Of a stretch of 64,000 nt of DNA, positions 1 through 8,090 are shown piece by piece. The DNA is taken from contig CAVVSR010000013.1 in assembly GCA_963750935.1 (NCBI GenBank), positions 758,873 through 822,872 on the forward strand, written 5' to 3'. Every line of letters begins with the position of its first letter. Position 1 is the stretch's first letter. The notes beneath the pieces were generated by a model that saw nothing but the letters and a program-made list of their open reading frames with translations, searched no databases and had not been told where the DNA came from. Made by a program: the position numbers and the translations under genes. The stretch comes from JACCXG01 sp963750935 (GTDB taxonomy: Bacteria > Acidobacteriota > Vicinamibacteria > Vicinamibacterales > 2-12-FULL-66-21).

Positions 1-142
1 GGTCCTGGGTGGGCGGTGGCCCCCCACCCTGTGGCGATGTCGTTGGCTGCTGGCCCGCAGCCCCTGCTGGTGGCGGCGTCTGAGCAGACACCGTCGCAGC
101 CATCAGCGCGGCAACTATCGCCGTCGTTACCCGTTTCCACAT
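1..142 (-). CDS. Secreted protein, N-terminal fragment (runs off left edge)
   Basis: Only the first 47 residues are inside the window. An ATG at 142 follows a GGAGG ribosome-binding site at 9-nt spacing. It opens a clear Sec signal peptide: MWKR, then a hydrophobic stretch, then cleavage after VSA with QTPPP following. The mature part begins with a Pro/Gln/Gly-rich linker, as is common in exported acidobacterial proteins. The function cannot be told from this fragment. The reading frame is also open upstream into the KGG-protein gene with no stop, so the two are either adjacent genes or linked by a sequencing error; the strong RBS and signal peptide favour a separate gene starting here. Confidence 0.6.
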   Translation of the reverse strand, partial: MWKRVTTAIVAALMAATVSAQTPPPAGAAGQQPTTSPQGGGPPPTQD

Positions 143-460
143 ACGCGCACGCCTCCGTCTCTCACGCCTACGATTGCCCGGTGAATTCCTCCGGCCTCTC
201 CGGAGCCGGTCCCATCTCCCCTGGGCGTCGCTCGCGGAACCCTCCACCAGTCTACCGCGTCCGCCGCGGCTGATCTGCCCGCCTTTTCGACCGGCCGACC
301 GCGCTTCTTCAGACGTCCACTCGTGCGCGGTCCCCTTCTGGTGCGCAGCGCGGCCACCCTTGCTCGCAATTTCACGCTGCTTCTCAGGTGACATCGAGGC
401 AAACCCGCGGCGTTCCTTGCGCTCTCCGTTCACGATCCGACCCTTTGCAAAATCATTCAT
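143..460 (-). CDS. KGG-motif (YciG/stress-induced acidophilic repeat) small protein
   Basis: Starting at ATG 460 (GAGAGAG upstream), the product begins MNDFAKGRIVNGERKERRGF and continues with FASMSPEKQREIASKGGRAA, then a second unit ending in EEARSAGRKGGQ. Two such K-G-G repeats with the RGFASM lead-in are diagnostic of the KGG/YciG family of small, basic, stress-associated proteins of unknown biochemistry. After the second repeat the sequence degenerates into Arg/Gly-rich residues, and no stop occurs before the downstream ATG at 142, so the true C-terminus is uncertain; a small frameshift near 250-265 would end it promptly. The same frame is also open upstream to an ATG at 676, encoding an acidic Pro/Asp-rich stretch (see findings). 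Confidence 0.6.
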
Positions 461-839
461 GGTGACTCTCTCGCTGTGGCTGCCATCCCGGCCTCCCCGC
501 AAGACGACCAGTGGGGGCCGTCCCGGCTCGGCGGGCGGGTCCTGGATGGGAGCAGGTTTCGGTTCGTCGGTCGGAGTGTCGGGCGTACGGTCCGGACGGT
601 CCCCATCGTCCTGTCGCGGGGGCCGCGGTTCGTCGTTGTTGGATTCCGGTTGCACGCGCGATTCCTTCGACATCATCACTACCGTCGGGCTGCAGTATCA
701 AACGACGTGCCACGAATTGCCGTGGGAGGATGGTCGAGTTGGCGCCTAATTCATTGAAAAACGCGCAGATACTGCAAAGACCGTCGAATCACCGATGCGA
801 ATTGGAATGATTCACTACACCCAACTTTACACATGAGAT

Positions 840-867
840 GGCATCGCCCGGCTTATCGGGCGATGCC
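840..867 (+). terminator. Perfect hairpin, terminator-like
   Basis: An 11-bp perfect stem (GGCATCGCCCG / CGGGCGATGCC) closes a 6-nt loop. Only a weak T-run follows on the plus strand (GTTTCC). It sits between the minus-strand genes at the left edge and yggX. No plus-strand gene is recognised upstream, so its role (terminator, attenuator or insulating hairpin) is unclear. The rest of 677-951 shows nothing coding. Confidence 0.45.
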
Positions 868-951
868 GTTTCCACTTCCAGCCGGCGGCCTCCAGGACCA
901 CTCCGGAGACTGCCGCTGGCTGGCCCAGCGCGAAGCTGGTAGCATCCCGGT

Positions 952-1275
952 ATGAGCGCATGTGGAGGGCCGCCGCAGCCGTCGTCGTCCGGCAACACCA
1001 GCGGGCGTAAGGTGTTCTGCCAGAAGTTCCAGAAGGAGCTGCCCGGCCTGGACGCCCCGCCGTGGCCGGGCGAGCTCGGCGAGCGCATCTACCAGAACAT
1101 CTCGGTGGACGCGTGGAGGATGTGGGAAGAACGGATGAAGATGATCCTCAATGAGTACCGGCTGATGCCGTGGCAGAAAGAGGCCCAGCAGCTGGTAACG
1201 AAGCACATGGAGGATTTCTTCTTCGGTGAAGGCGCGGCGCTGCCGCCCGGATTCGTCCCTCAGCAGTCCAAGTAA
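952..1275 (+). CDS. yggX: YggX-family Fe(2+)-trafficking / oxidative damage protection protein
   Basis: Small cytosolic protein that protects Fe-S clusters and is thought to help iron trafficking. The family hallmark VFC (Cys23) is followed by QKFQKELPGLD, PPWPGELG, RIYQNISVDAW, W-x-x-W and NEYRLMP, ending with F-FFGE. At 107 residues it is a little longer than the ~90-residue family because of an 18-residue Ser/Gly/Pro-rich N-terminal extension; no better internal start is visible. It is an isolated plus-strand gene, convergent with the ATP-grasp gene whose stop lies 14 bp beyond. Confidence 0.9.
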   Translation: MSACGGPPQPSSSGNTSGRKVFCQKFQKELPGLDAPPWPGELGERIYQNISVDAWRMWEERMKMILNEYRLMPWQKEAQQLVTKHMEDFFFGEGAALPPGFVPQQSK

Positions 1276-1288
1276 GAACTGCCGGCGG

Positions 1289-2569
1289 CTACGCCGGCCG
1301 GACGTCGATCGCCGGATCGATCGCGAACTGCAGATGCCGGTGCGCGGTGCGCACCGCCGCCTCCGCCTCGGGGCCGGTTGGCGCCCGGGCAAAGATGAAC
1401 CCGAGATAGCTGCCCGCCTCGGGCAGCGGCTCGATCGGGTGATCGCGCTTGGCGGTAATCCGCACCTCCTCGACACCCGGCACGCGTGCCGCTGCCTGCT
1501 CGCCGTCCACGCTCCGGAACATGCCGCGGCGCGGGATCGGGATCATCATCACCGCCCCCGCCAGCTCCTCGCGTCGCAGGTCGGAGACGTCCTTCCCCAC
1601 CGCATGCCGCAGCAGCAGCCATTCCAGCGAGCGCGGCTCGGCAGGCCCCGCCTCCCCACCAACGAACCGCAGCACGCGTGAGCACAGACCGCCAATCGGA
1701 CGGGCAGCGACCTCGAGGACATGGACGCCCTCGGCATTGACCCGGCATTCCGCATGGACCGGCCCGTGCCAGAGCCCGAGCGCCTGCGCGGCGCGGGCGA
1801 TCGTCACCTCCACCGCCCGTTGCCGATCCGGCGCCAGCGGCGGCGGGGTCACGTAGATCGTTTCCTCGAAGAAGGGGCCGTCCAGCGGATCGGGCTTGTC
1901 GAAGATGGCGAGCGTCCGGAACCGCCCGAACGTCAACAGCCCTTCGACGGCGTACTCGCGGCCGGGTATGTAGTTCTCGATCAACATCTCCTGTTCGGCA
2001 CCGGTTCGCAGCGCGCGAATCTCCGCCCGCGCCAGGAGCGCGACGACGCGGCGATGGGCGGCACGCAGTTCCTCCGCGTCGTTGACGCGAATGACGCCGC
2101 GGCTGCCCGACAGCCCAACCGGCTTCAACACCGCCGGATATCGCACCCGATCGAGCACGGCCTCGAGGTCACGATTCGCAGGCAGCGGCACGTACCACGG
2201 AACCGGCAGTCCCGCGCGCGCGAACAACTCCCGCGCCTGGCGCTTGTGGGCGCTGGCCCGCGCCGCCTCGCGCGGATTGCCGGGCAGCCCGAGCCGCTCC
2301 GCAATCCGCGCCGCCAGGACGACCGGGCGGTCGCCGACCGCGATCACTCCCTGCAGCGGCCGCTCCCGGGTCGCCTCGATGACCGCGTCGACCGACGCGT
2401 CCTCCTCGTGGAACCGCACCGCGATCGCCGAATCCCGCCAGGGATCGTCCAGGGTGTGACAGCGATCGGTCGCGAAGATCAGCTCGACGCCAAGCTCCCG
2501 CGCCGCGTCCCCGAACGATCGCAGCTGGTAGCCGGTCGTGGCGGAGAGGAGTAGGACTGAGGACATCAT
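1289..2569 (-). CDS. ATP-grasp domain carboxylate-amine ligase-like protein
   Basis: A 426-residue ATP-grasp enzyme of the type that joins a carboxylate to an amine via an acyl-phosphate. It has an N-terminal Rossmann-like preATP-grasp domain (VLLLSATTGYQ, then VIAVGDRP), the ATP-binding glycine loop in AVLKPVGLSGSRGV, the adenine-binding region EMLIENYIPGREY, and a metal-binding end motif, HVLEVAARPIGG. The start is set at the MM pair (2569), because the frame upstream to 2641 is encoded entirely by an ACGTGC-type repeat array and carries no protein signal. It is the last gene of a minus-strand group with the radical SAM selenoprotein and a symporter, which suggests a shared small-molecule or peptide pathway. 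Substrate unknown. Confidence 0.8.
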   Translation of the reverse strand: MMSSVLLLSATTGYQLRSFGDAARELGVELIFATDRCHTLDDPWRDSAIAVRFHEEDASVDAVIEATRERPLQGVIAVGDRPVVLAARIAERLGLPGNPREAARASAHKRQARELFARAGLPVPWYVPLPANRDLEAVLDRVRYPAVLKPVGLSGSRGVIRVNDAEELRAAHRRVVALLARAEIRALRTGAEQEMLIENYIPGREYAVEGLLTFGRFRTLAIFDKPDPLDGPFFEETIYVTPPPLAPDRQRAVEVTIARAAQALGLWHGPVHAECRVNAEGVHVLEVAARPIGGLCSRVLRFVGGEAGPAEPRSLEWLLLRHAVGKDVSDLRREELAGAVMMIPIPRRGMFRSVDGEQAAARVPGVEEVRITAKRDHPIEPLPEAGSYLGFIFARAPTGPEAEAAVRTAHRHLQFAIDPAIDVRPA

Positions 2570-2570
2570 C

Positions 2571-2672
2571 AACGTGCTACGTGCTGCCATTGTGCTCACG
2601 TGCGATGTGCCACGTGCGACGTGCGCACGTGCGACGTGCACGTGCGTACGTGCGCACGTGCTGCACGATAAC
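2571..2672. repeat. Degenerate heptamer array (ACGTGC-type)
   Basis: The spacer between the ATP-grasp gene and the radical SAM gene is filled with units such as cacgtgc, gacgtgc, tacgtgc and gcacgtgc at roughly 7-bp steps. The same motif recurs at 4099-4163 on the other side of the radical SAM gene, and two units occur at 15672-15685. Confidence 0.85.
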
Positions 2673-2678
2673 GTGCGT

Positions 2679-4097
2679 TCAAATCAGAGCCACCTGCTCC
2701 GATGATGGCTCCGCTCAACAGTACCAAGGTTCGTTCAGATACGGGATCGTCGCACGCGCCGCGAGCGGGGGGCGCGGGGCCGGGGTGTCGAGTCCGGCGG
2801 CCGTGTGCGCTTCCTGCCAGACGCGCTCGAACACGCTTCGTCGATCCGCCGACAGCCGCAGGCCGACCAGGCGTTCGATCCGGCGCTGCAGCGCATCGAC
2901 AGCCGGATCCGGGTGCGCCCAGGGATACGTCAGCGACGACGGGGAGTACGGTCCGACGAGCGCGCGGACGTCCTCGAGTTCGAGCAGACGCGATCCCTGC
3001 GGGATGAGCAGGCGGATCGCCAGCTGGATCGGCGCGACATGCTCGATCAGGTCCAGCCGATCGATCGTCTCCAGCAGATCGCAATACCCGGCAATCGTCG
3101 TCCACGGCGTGAACGGCACGAACGTCGGCGCCAGCGTCACGCCGGCGTCGCGGCAGAGCGCCGCGGCCCGTTCGAACCCCGCCCGCGTGTGCCCCTTCTC
3201 GAGCCTGGCGAGGATGTCGTCGTCCACCGCTTCGACCGCGCTCGTGACGAACAGGCAGCCGGTCTCGCGCAGCAGCGGGATCAGGTCGGCATGGTTCAGC
3301 AGGTGCTCGACCTTGATCGTCACGTCGTAGGTGATCCCCGGACACGCCGCCGCAAACGCCCGCAGCAGATCGGTGGCGTGACGGGTCCCGTTGAAGAAGT
3401 CCGGATCGCCGAACGTGATGTGCTGCGCGCCGGCGGCGATCTGCGCCTGGACGTCCGCCATCACGATCGGGATCGGGACGATGCGAAAGCGGCCGTCGTA
3501 GACCGGGACGATTGGACAGTGCCGGCAGCGATGCTTGCAGCCGCGGCTCGCCTCCGTGTAGCCGGCGATGCGCCGCTCGTCGCCGATGCGCACGCTCGCG
3601 TATTTGGTGAGCGGCGGCAGCCCGTCCCGAACCGGAATCCGGAACTGCACGCGCGGAACCTCGAGCTTCCCGACGCTGCCGGCGCCGCCCGCGACTGGCA
3701 CAGCACCGTCCGCGGTCGACGGCGCCGCGCCGCCGACCATCATGCGAACCAGCCCGTCCTCGAACTCGCCGCCCGCAATCTCGCTGACGCCGCGCTCACG
3801 CAGCAGCTCTGCGTTGAGCGGTGCGTACAGACCGAACGCGCCGATCCGGGCCCGCGGATTGAGCTCGCGCACGCGCGCGATCACCGGCAGCGCCAGCCGC
3901 GTCGCCGTATGCATCGGCAGGAAGAAGGCCACCGCCTCGCTCCGCGCCACCAGGTCGGCGTCGAACCGCTGCCTGGCGAGATCCAGGCAGGCCACCTCGA
4001 CCCCATGCGCCGCCAACGCCGCCGCCGCCGACGCCAGCCCGAACGGCTGCCGGCCGAGGTCGTAGGTGGAGACGAGGAGGACCATGGGGGTGATCAT
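2679..4097 (-). CDS. CUAEP-tail radical SAM selenoprotein (UGA = Sec at 2715-2717)
   Basis: A 472-residue protein if the in-frame UGA at 2717-2715 is read as selenocysteine; otherwise it stops at 460 residues ending NEPWYC. The readthrough gives W-Y-C-U-A-E-P-S-S-E-Q-V-A-L-I before a second UGA at 2681-2679, matching the C-terminal Cys-Sec-Ala-Glu-Pro (or CCAEP) tail that names this radical SAM family. The N-terminus (about 1-120) is a B12-binding-like Rossmann region. The [4Fe-4S]/SAM motif CKHRCRHC has Cys187, Cys191 and Cys194 (Cx3Cx2C), followed by a GDPDFF glycine/acidic strand. A hairpin fitting a bacterial SECIS lies just after the UGA. The start could also be Met5 (4085). The gene starts 8 bp after the symporter stop. 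The catalysed reaction is unknown. Confidence 0.85.
2686..2711 (-). promoter_or_regulatory. Putative bacterial SECIS element
   Basis: Immediately 3' of the UGA codon the mRNA can fold two ways. One is a short hairpin GGAGC-AGGUG-GCUCU (2700-2686), whose 5-nt loop starts 20 nt after UGA and has G in its first two positions. The other is a longer GAGCCAUC/GGUGGCUC stem (2711-2687). Position and loop size fit SelB-binding elements. It lies within the readthrough coding region, as bacterial SECIS elements do. Confidence 0.55.
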
Positions 4098-4098
4098 G

Positions 4099-4163
4099 TC
4101 ACGTGCTACGTGCTGGGTGCTACGTGCGACGTGCTACGTGCGACGTGCTCGGCGTCACGTGTA
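4099..4163. repeat. Degenerate heptamer array (ACGTGC-type)
   Basis: Units tacgtgc, gacgtgc and tgggtgc repeat at 7-bp steps. The array overlaps the last codons of the symporter gene, so about the last 20 residues of that protein are repeat-encoded, and it runs up to the start of the radical SAM gene. Confidence 0.85.
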
Positions 4164-5530
4164 CGCGCCACCGTCATCCCCACCAACGTCCCCACCGACG
4201 CGAACAGCGCCGGATACACCGTGCTGATGCCCAGGGGATAGCCGGCGCTCGTCAGGCCCGCGATCTCCCAGACGATGGTCGTGATGGCGCCGGCGAGGAT
4301 GGACGCGGTCCCGGCTTCGCGGGTGGCGCGGGGCCAGACGAATGCGGCGATCAAGGCCGGCGTGATGCCGGCGCCGTACATCGTGTAGGCCCACAGCGCC
4401 ATCGCCAGAATCGTCGGAAACAGGCCGCCGACGACCACGGCGACGGTGCCGAGCGCGGCGACCGCGATCCGCGTGTAGCGCACGATCTGCGCATCGGTGG
4501 CGGCCGGGTTGATGAACCGCTGGTAGACATCACGGGTCAGGTTCGTCGCCGGCGTGAGCAGCATGCTGTTCGCGGTCGACACGATGATCGCGGCGGCGCC
4601 GGCGAGGAGGAGCACGCCGAGGAACGCCGGCAGCACGTCGAGCGAGACGCGGACGACAATCGTTTCGGACTCCGTCAGCGACAGGCCGGCGACGGCGAGG
4701 CTGCCGAGGACGCCGATCGCCACGATCGCCGTCTCGACCGCCACGGTCCCGACGATCCAGCCGGCCACCGCGTAGCGGGCGGCGCGCTCGTCGCGGGCCG
4801 AGGAGAACTTCTGATACATGTTCGCTTCGCCGAGCAGCAGGCACAGCGTCGGCAGGAACAGCGCGATCGACTCGCGCGGGGACAGCGCGCCGAACAGCGT
4901 CAGCTGATCGGGCCTCAGCGCCGCCGCCGCCGCGGCCATGCCGCCCGAATGCCCGAGCAGGTAGACGACCGCCGCGCCGACGCCGACGATCATCATGATG
5001 CCGTTGGCGATGTCGAGGCGCGCGATCGAGGTCATCCCGGCGAACGCCGTGAAGATGATGCAGAACGCGGCGGTGACGATCGCGCCGGTCAGGGGATCGA
5101 CGCCCGCCACCAGCGACAGCAGCCGGCCGCCGCCGCGGAACTGGTACGCGGCGATCGTGGTGTAGGCGATGACGATGGTGCACGTGCCCAGGATCCCGGC
5201 CACTGGGCCGTAGCGGGCAGTCAGGATGTCCGGCACCGTGTACTGCGCCAGCCGGCGGACCCGCGACGCGATGAAGAAGACGAGCGCGATGCCGACCCAG
5301 GCGCCGGCCGATTGCCACAGCGCCGGGAACCCGACCCGGTAGCCGAGCCCGGCCCCCGCAAACAGGCTGCCCGAGCCGATCCACGTCGACAGCAGCGTGA
5401 ACACGAGCACGTGCGCCGGGAGGCGCCGCCCCGCCAGCAGGAAGTCGTCGCCGGTCCGCACCTGACGCGACGTCCAATAGCCCGCCGCCGCCAACGCCAG
5501 GAGGTATACGAGGATCGCGGTCAGGTACAC
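4106..5530 (-). CDS. Sodium:solute symporter (SSS family)
   Basis: A 474-residue inner-membrane Na+-coupled transporter of the SSS (PutP/SGLT) fold. It has about 13 hydrophobic helices, an early GDDFLLAGRRLPA segment (the family's D-F-x-x-A-G-R), then WIGSGSLFAGAGLGY and QYTVPDILTARYG, which are typical of TM2-TM3 and the following loop. The C-terminal tail (HVARSTSHVAPST) is encoded by a heptamer repeat and is not conserved protein. It is probably co-transcribed with the radical SAM and ATP-grasp genes downstream. Substrate not determinable. Confidence 0.88.
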   Translation of the reverse strand: MYLTAILVYLLALAAAGYWTSRQVRTGDDFLLAGRRLPAHVLVFTLLSTWIGSGSLFAGAGLGYRVGFPALWQSAGAWVGIALVFFIASRVRRLAQYTVPDILTARYGPVAGILGTCTIVIAYTTIAAYQFRGGGRLLSLVAGVDPLTGAIVTAAFCIIFTAFAGMTSIARLDIANGIMMIVGVGAAVVYLLGHSGGMAAAAAALRPDQLTLFGALSPRESIALFLPTLCLLLGEANMYQKFSSARDERAARYAVAGWIVGTVAVETAIVAIGVLGSLAVAGLSLTESETIVVRVSLDVLPAFLGVLLLAGAAAIIVSTANSMLLTPATNLTRDVYQRFINPAATDAQIVRYTRIAVAALGTVAVVVGGLFPTILAMALWAYTMYGAGITPALIAAFVWPRATREAGTASILAGAITTIVWEIAGLTSAGYPLGISTVYPALFASVGTLVGMTVARTRDAEHVARSTSHVAPST

Positions 5531-5580
5531 GCCGCCACAGCGTATCGCGATCGCGGATCCCGGCCCGCGCCGCTGATCGC

Positions 5581-5660
5581 CGCTCCCCGCTTCCCGCTTC
5601 CCGCTTCCCGCTTCCCGCTTCCCGATCCCCGATCGATCACCGATCCCCGATCACCGATAT
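5581..5660. repeat. Heptamer array (gcttccc, then caccgat units)
   Basis: Five near-perfect gcttccc units are followed by gatcccc, gatcgat, caccgat, ccccgat and caccgat, all in 7-bp register. It fills the divergent spacer between the symporter and POT transporter genes. A related inverted-sense stretch (ggatcgg, gatcggt, gaccggc) follows the POT gene at 7203-7240. Confidence 0.85.
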
Positions 5661-7187
5661 ATGCTCTTCCCCATGACGGATTCTCTCGCGCCTGCGGTCG
5701 CGCGCGCGCCGGCGACTCACGACCGCGCCTTCTTCGGCCACCCCAGGGGGCTGTCCACGCTCTTCTTCACCGAGATGTGGGAGCGCTTCAGCTATTACGG
5801 GATGCGGGCGCTGCTGATCCTCTTCATGACGGCGCCGGTCGCGGCCGGCGGCCTGGCCTTCGACACCGCGACCGCGGGCGCGGTCTACGGGCTCTACACC
5901 TCGATGGTGTACATGAGCACGCTGCCCGGCGGGTGGGTCGCGGATCGGCTGATCGGCCAGCGCCGCGCCGTGCTCTACGGCGGCATCGTCATCGCCGCCG
6001 GCCACTTCAGCATGGCGTTTCCGTCCCTCGCCTCCTTCTATGTCGGTCTGTTCCTGATCGTCATCGGCACCGGCCTGCTCAAGGGCAACGTCAGCGTCAT
6101 CGTCGGACAGCTGTACGGGCCGAAGGACGCGCGGCGCGATGCCGGCTTCTCGATCTTCTACATGGGGATCAACCTCGGCGCGTTCATCGCGCCGCTGATC
6201 TGCGGCTACCTCGGACAGCGCGTCAACTGGCATGCGGGATTTGCGGCGGCCGGGTTCGGGATGGTCATCGGCGTCATCCAGTACACGCTCGGCGGCAAGT
6301 ATCTCGGCGATGCCGGCGTGCATCCCGCGCCCGCGGCGTCGCCCGCCGCCGCCGCGGCGACCAGGCGGCAGGCCGTCGTCTGGAGCTCCCTGTTCGCGTT
6401 GGCTGTGCTGGTCATCGGCGTCGGCACCTACACCGGCGCGCTGCCGGTGACGGCGACGCAAATCGCCGACGCGGCCGGCTACCTGCTGCTGATTCTCTGC
6501 GTCGTGTTCTTCGGCTGGCTGTTCCTCGGCGGCGACTGGACGCCCGAGGAGCGGAAGCGCCTCTACGCCATCGGCGTGTTCTTCCTGGCCGCGGCGCTGT
6601 TCTGGTCGCTGTTCGAGCAGGCCGGATCGACGCTGAACCTGTTCGGCGATCGCGACACGCGGACGTCGGTGTTCGGCTGGTCGTTCCCGAGCAGCTGGTT
6701 CCAGTCGATGAACTCGATGTTCGTGTGGGGGTTCGCGCCGGTATTCGCGTGGCTGTGGATCGCGCTGGGACGCCGCGGGCAGGAACCGTCGACGCCGGTC
6801 AAGTTCGCGCTGGGCCTGCTCTTCGTCGGCGCCGGCTTCGCGATCCTCATCGTGGCCGCGCAGCTCGCGCAGGGCGGTGTCCAGGTCAGCCCGATGTGGC
6901 TCACCGTCGTCTACCTGCTGCACACGTTCGGCGAGCTCTGCCTGAGTCCGGTCGGCCTGAGCGCGATGACCAAGCTGGCCCCGGCCCGGATCGCCGGGCT
7001 GATGATGGGCGTCTGGTTCCTCGCGACCTCGGTCGGCAACTTCATCGCCGGCCGCCTGGCCGGCTTCTACGAAGCGATGCCGCTGCCGACGCTCTTCACC
7101 AACATCGCCCTCTTCGGCATCGTCGCCGGCCTGCTCCTGCTGCCGCTGGCGCCGCCGATCAAGAGGATGATGGGTGAGGTGAACTGA
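5661..7187 (+). CDS. Peptide MFS transporter (POT/PTR family)
   Basis: A 508-residue proton-dependent oligopeptide transporter with about 14 membrane helices. The POT signature is present: Glu38-Met-Trp-Glu-Arg-Phe-Ser-Tyr-Tyr-Gly at the end of TM1 (ExxERFxYYG), needed for proton coupling and peptide binding. KGNVSVIVGQLYG (the PTR2 motif) and FSIFYMGINLGAF follow, and the C-terminal half has the FGELCLSPVGLS motif. It imports di/tripeptides across the inner membrane. The start could be Met1 at 5661 or Met5 at 5673; neither has a good RBS because the upstream region is a repeat array. Confidence 0.93.
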   Translation: MLFPMTDSLAPAVARAPATHDRAFFGHPRGLSTLFFTEMWERFSYYGMRALLILFMTAPVAAGGLAFDTATAGAVYGLYTSMVYMSTLPGGWVADRLIGQRRAVLYGGIVIAAGHFSMAFPSLASFYVGLFLIVIGTGLLKGNVSVIVGQLYGPKDARRDAGFSIFYMGINLGAFIAPLICGYLGQRVNWHAGFAAAGFGMVIGVIQYTLGGKYLGDAGVHPAPAASPAAAAATRRQAVVWSSLFALAVLVIGVGTYTGALPVTATQIADAAGYLLLILCVVFFGWLFLGGDWTPEERKRLYAIGVFFLAAALFWSLFEQAGSTLNLFGDRDTRTSVFGWSFPSSWFQSMNSMFVWGFAPVFAWLWIALGRRGQEPSTPVKFALGLLFVGAGFAILIVAAQLAQGGVQVSPMWLTVVYLLHTFGELCLSPVGLSAMTKLAPARIAGLMMGVWFLATSVGNFIAGRLAGFYEAMPLPTLFTNIALFGIVAGLLLLPLAPPIKRMMGEVN

Positions 7188-7239
7188 CGGCAGGACCCGA
7201 GTCGGGATCGGGATAGGGATCGGTGACCGGCGATCGAAG

Positions 7240-8078
7240 ATGGTCCTCGAGAAATACAAACAGAAGCGCAACTTCAGCAGCACGCCGGAGCCGGCCGGTG
7301 ACGTGACGCTCGCGACCGAGCGCGCGAAACAGGCGCGGCCGGACAAGGGGCTGTTCTTCTGCGTCCAGAAGCATCTCGCCAGCCACCTGCACTACGACTT
7401 CCGTCTCGAGCACAAGGGTGTGCTGCTGTCGTGGGCGGTGCCCAAGGGGCCGTCGCTCGATCCGAAGACGAAGCGGCTGGCCATGCACGTCGAGGACCAT
7501 CCGTTCGAGTACGGCACGTTCGAGGGCGTCATCCCCGAAGGCTACGGCGCCGGTATCGTCATGCTGTGGGATCAGGGGACGTGGACACCGGAGTTCGAGG
7601 ACGTCGACGCGGCGCTGAAAAAAGGTGACCTCAAGTTCACGCTCGACGGCTACAAGCTGAAGGGCTCGTGGGTCCTCGGTGCGCACCGGCGGACGCTGGG
7701 GCGGCGGCGACGGCCGGAGCTGGCTGCTGATCAAGCACAAGGACGACTGGGCCGGCGACGTCGACATCACCGAGTTCGCGCCGCGCAGCGTCAAGAGCGA
7801 CGGCGACTTCGAAGACATCCTCGCCGCCGATCGTCCCGACGTGTGGGTGTCGAACCGACCCGCCAAGGGCGGCGAAGCGGGCGCGATGCTCGCGAAGATC
7901 ATCGAGAAGGCTGCGGCGCTGAAAGCCGGGCAGACGCCGCCAGCCAAGCGCCCCGAGTGCCGCGCCGAAAGCTCGCAAGAAAGTCGCAGCGGCCGCGAAG
8001 CCTGCGCAGAAGGCTCCACGCGCACCGAAGAAGGCTCCGCCCAAACCCGCCAGGAAGTCCAACGTCAGAGTGAAGTAA
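7240..8078 (+). CDS. LigD-type 3'-phosphoesterase domain protein (two frameshifts)
   Basis: A stand-alone version of the phosphoesterase domain found at the N-terminus of NHEJ ligase D, which trims 3'-phosphates and ribonucleotides at DNA ends. The conserved QKHxASxLHYDFRLE motif (residues 43-57), SWAVPKGPS, MHVEDHPFEYGTFEGVIPEG and a YGAG loop are intact. The frame breaks at about 7678 (an extra G restores LKGSWVL-VRTGGR) and again at about 7953 (an extra C in a CCCC run restores PAKRP-SAAPKARKK). After correction the protein is about 279 residues and ends in a Lys/Ala/Pro-rich tail (AAKPAQKAPRAPKKAPPKPA) at the UAA at 8076-8078. The conserved sequence on both sides of each break argues for single-base errors. 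A Ku or ligase partner is not in the window. Confidence 0.85.
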
Positions 8079-8090
8079 CGGCGAGCGGCG

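Noticed and set aside
4103..7177. A 1024-residue plus-strand open frame
   Set aside because: It is antisense to the symporter and then out of frame with the POT transporter; its Arg/Ala-rich composition is the usual shadow in high-GC DNA.
5637..7346. A 569-residue minus-strand open frame rich in His/Arg/Glu
   Set aside because: It is antisense to the POT transporter, which carries the ExxERFxYYG signature.
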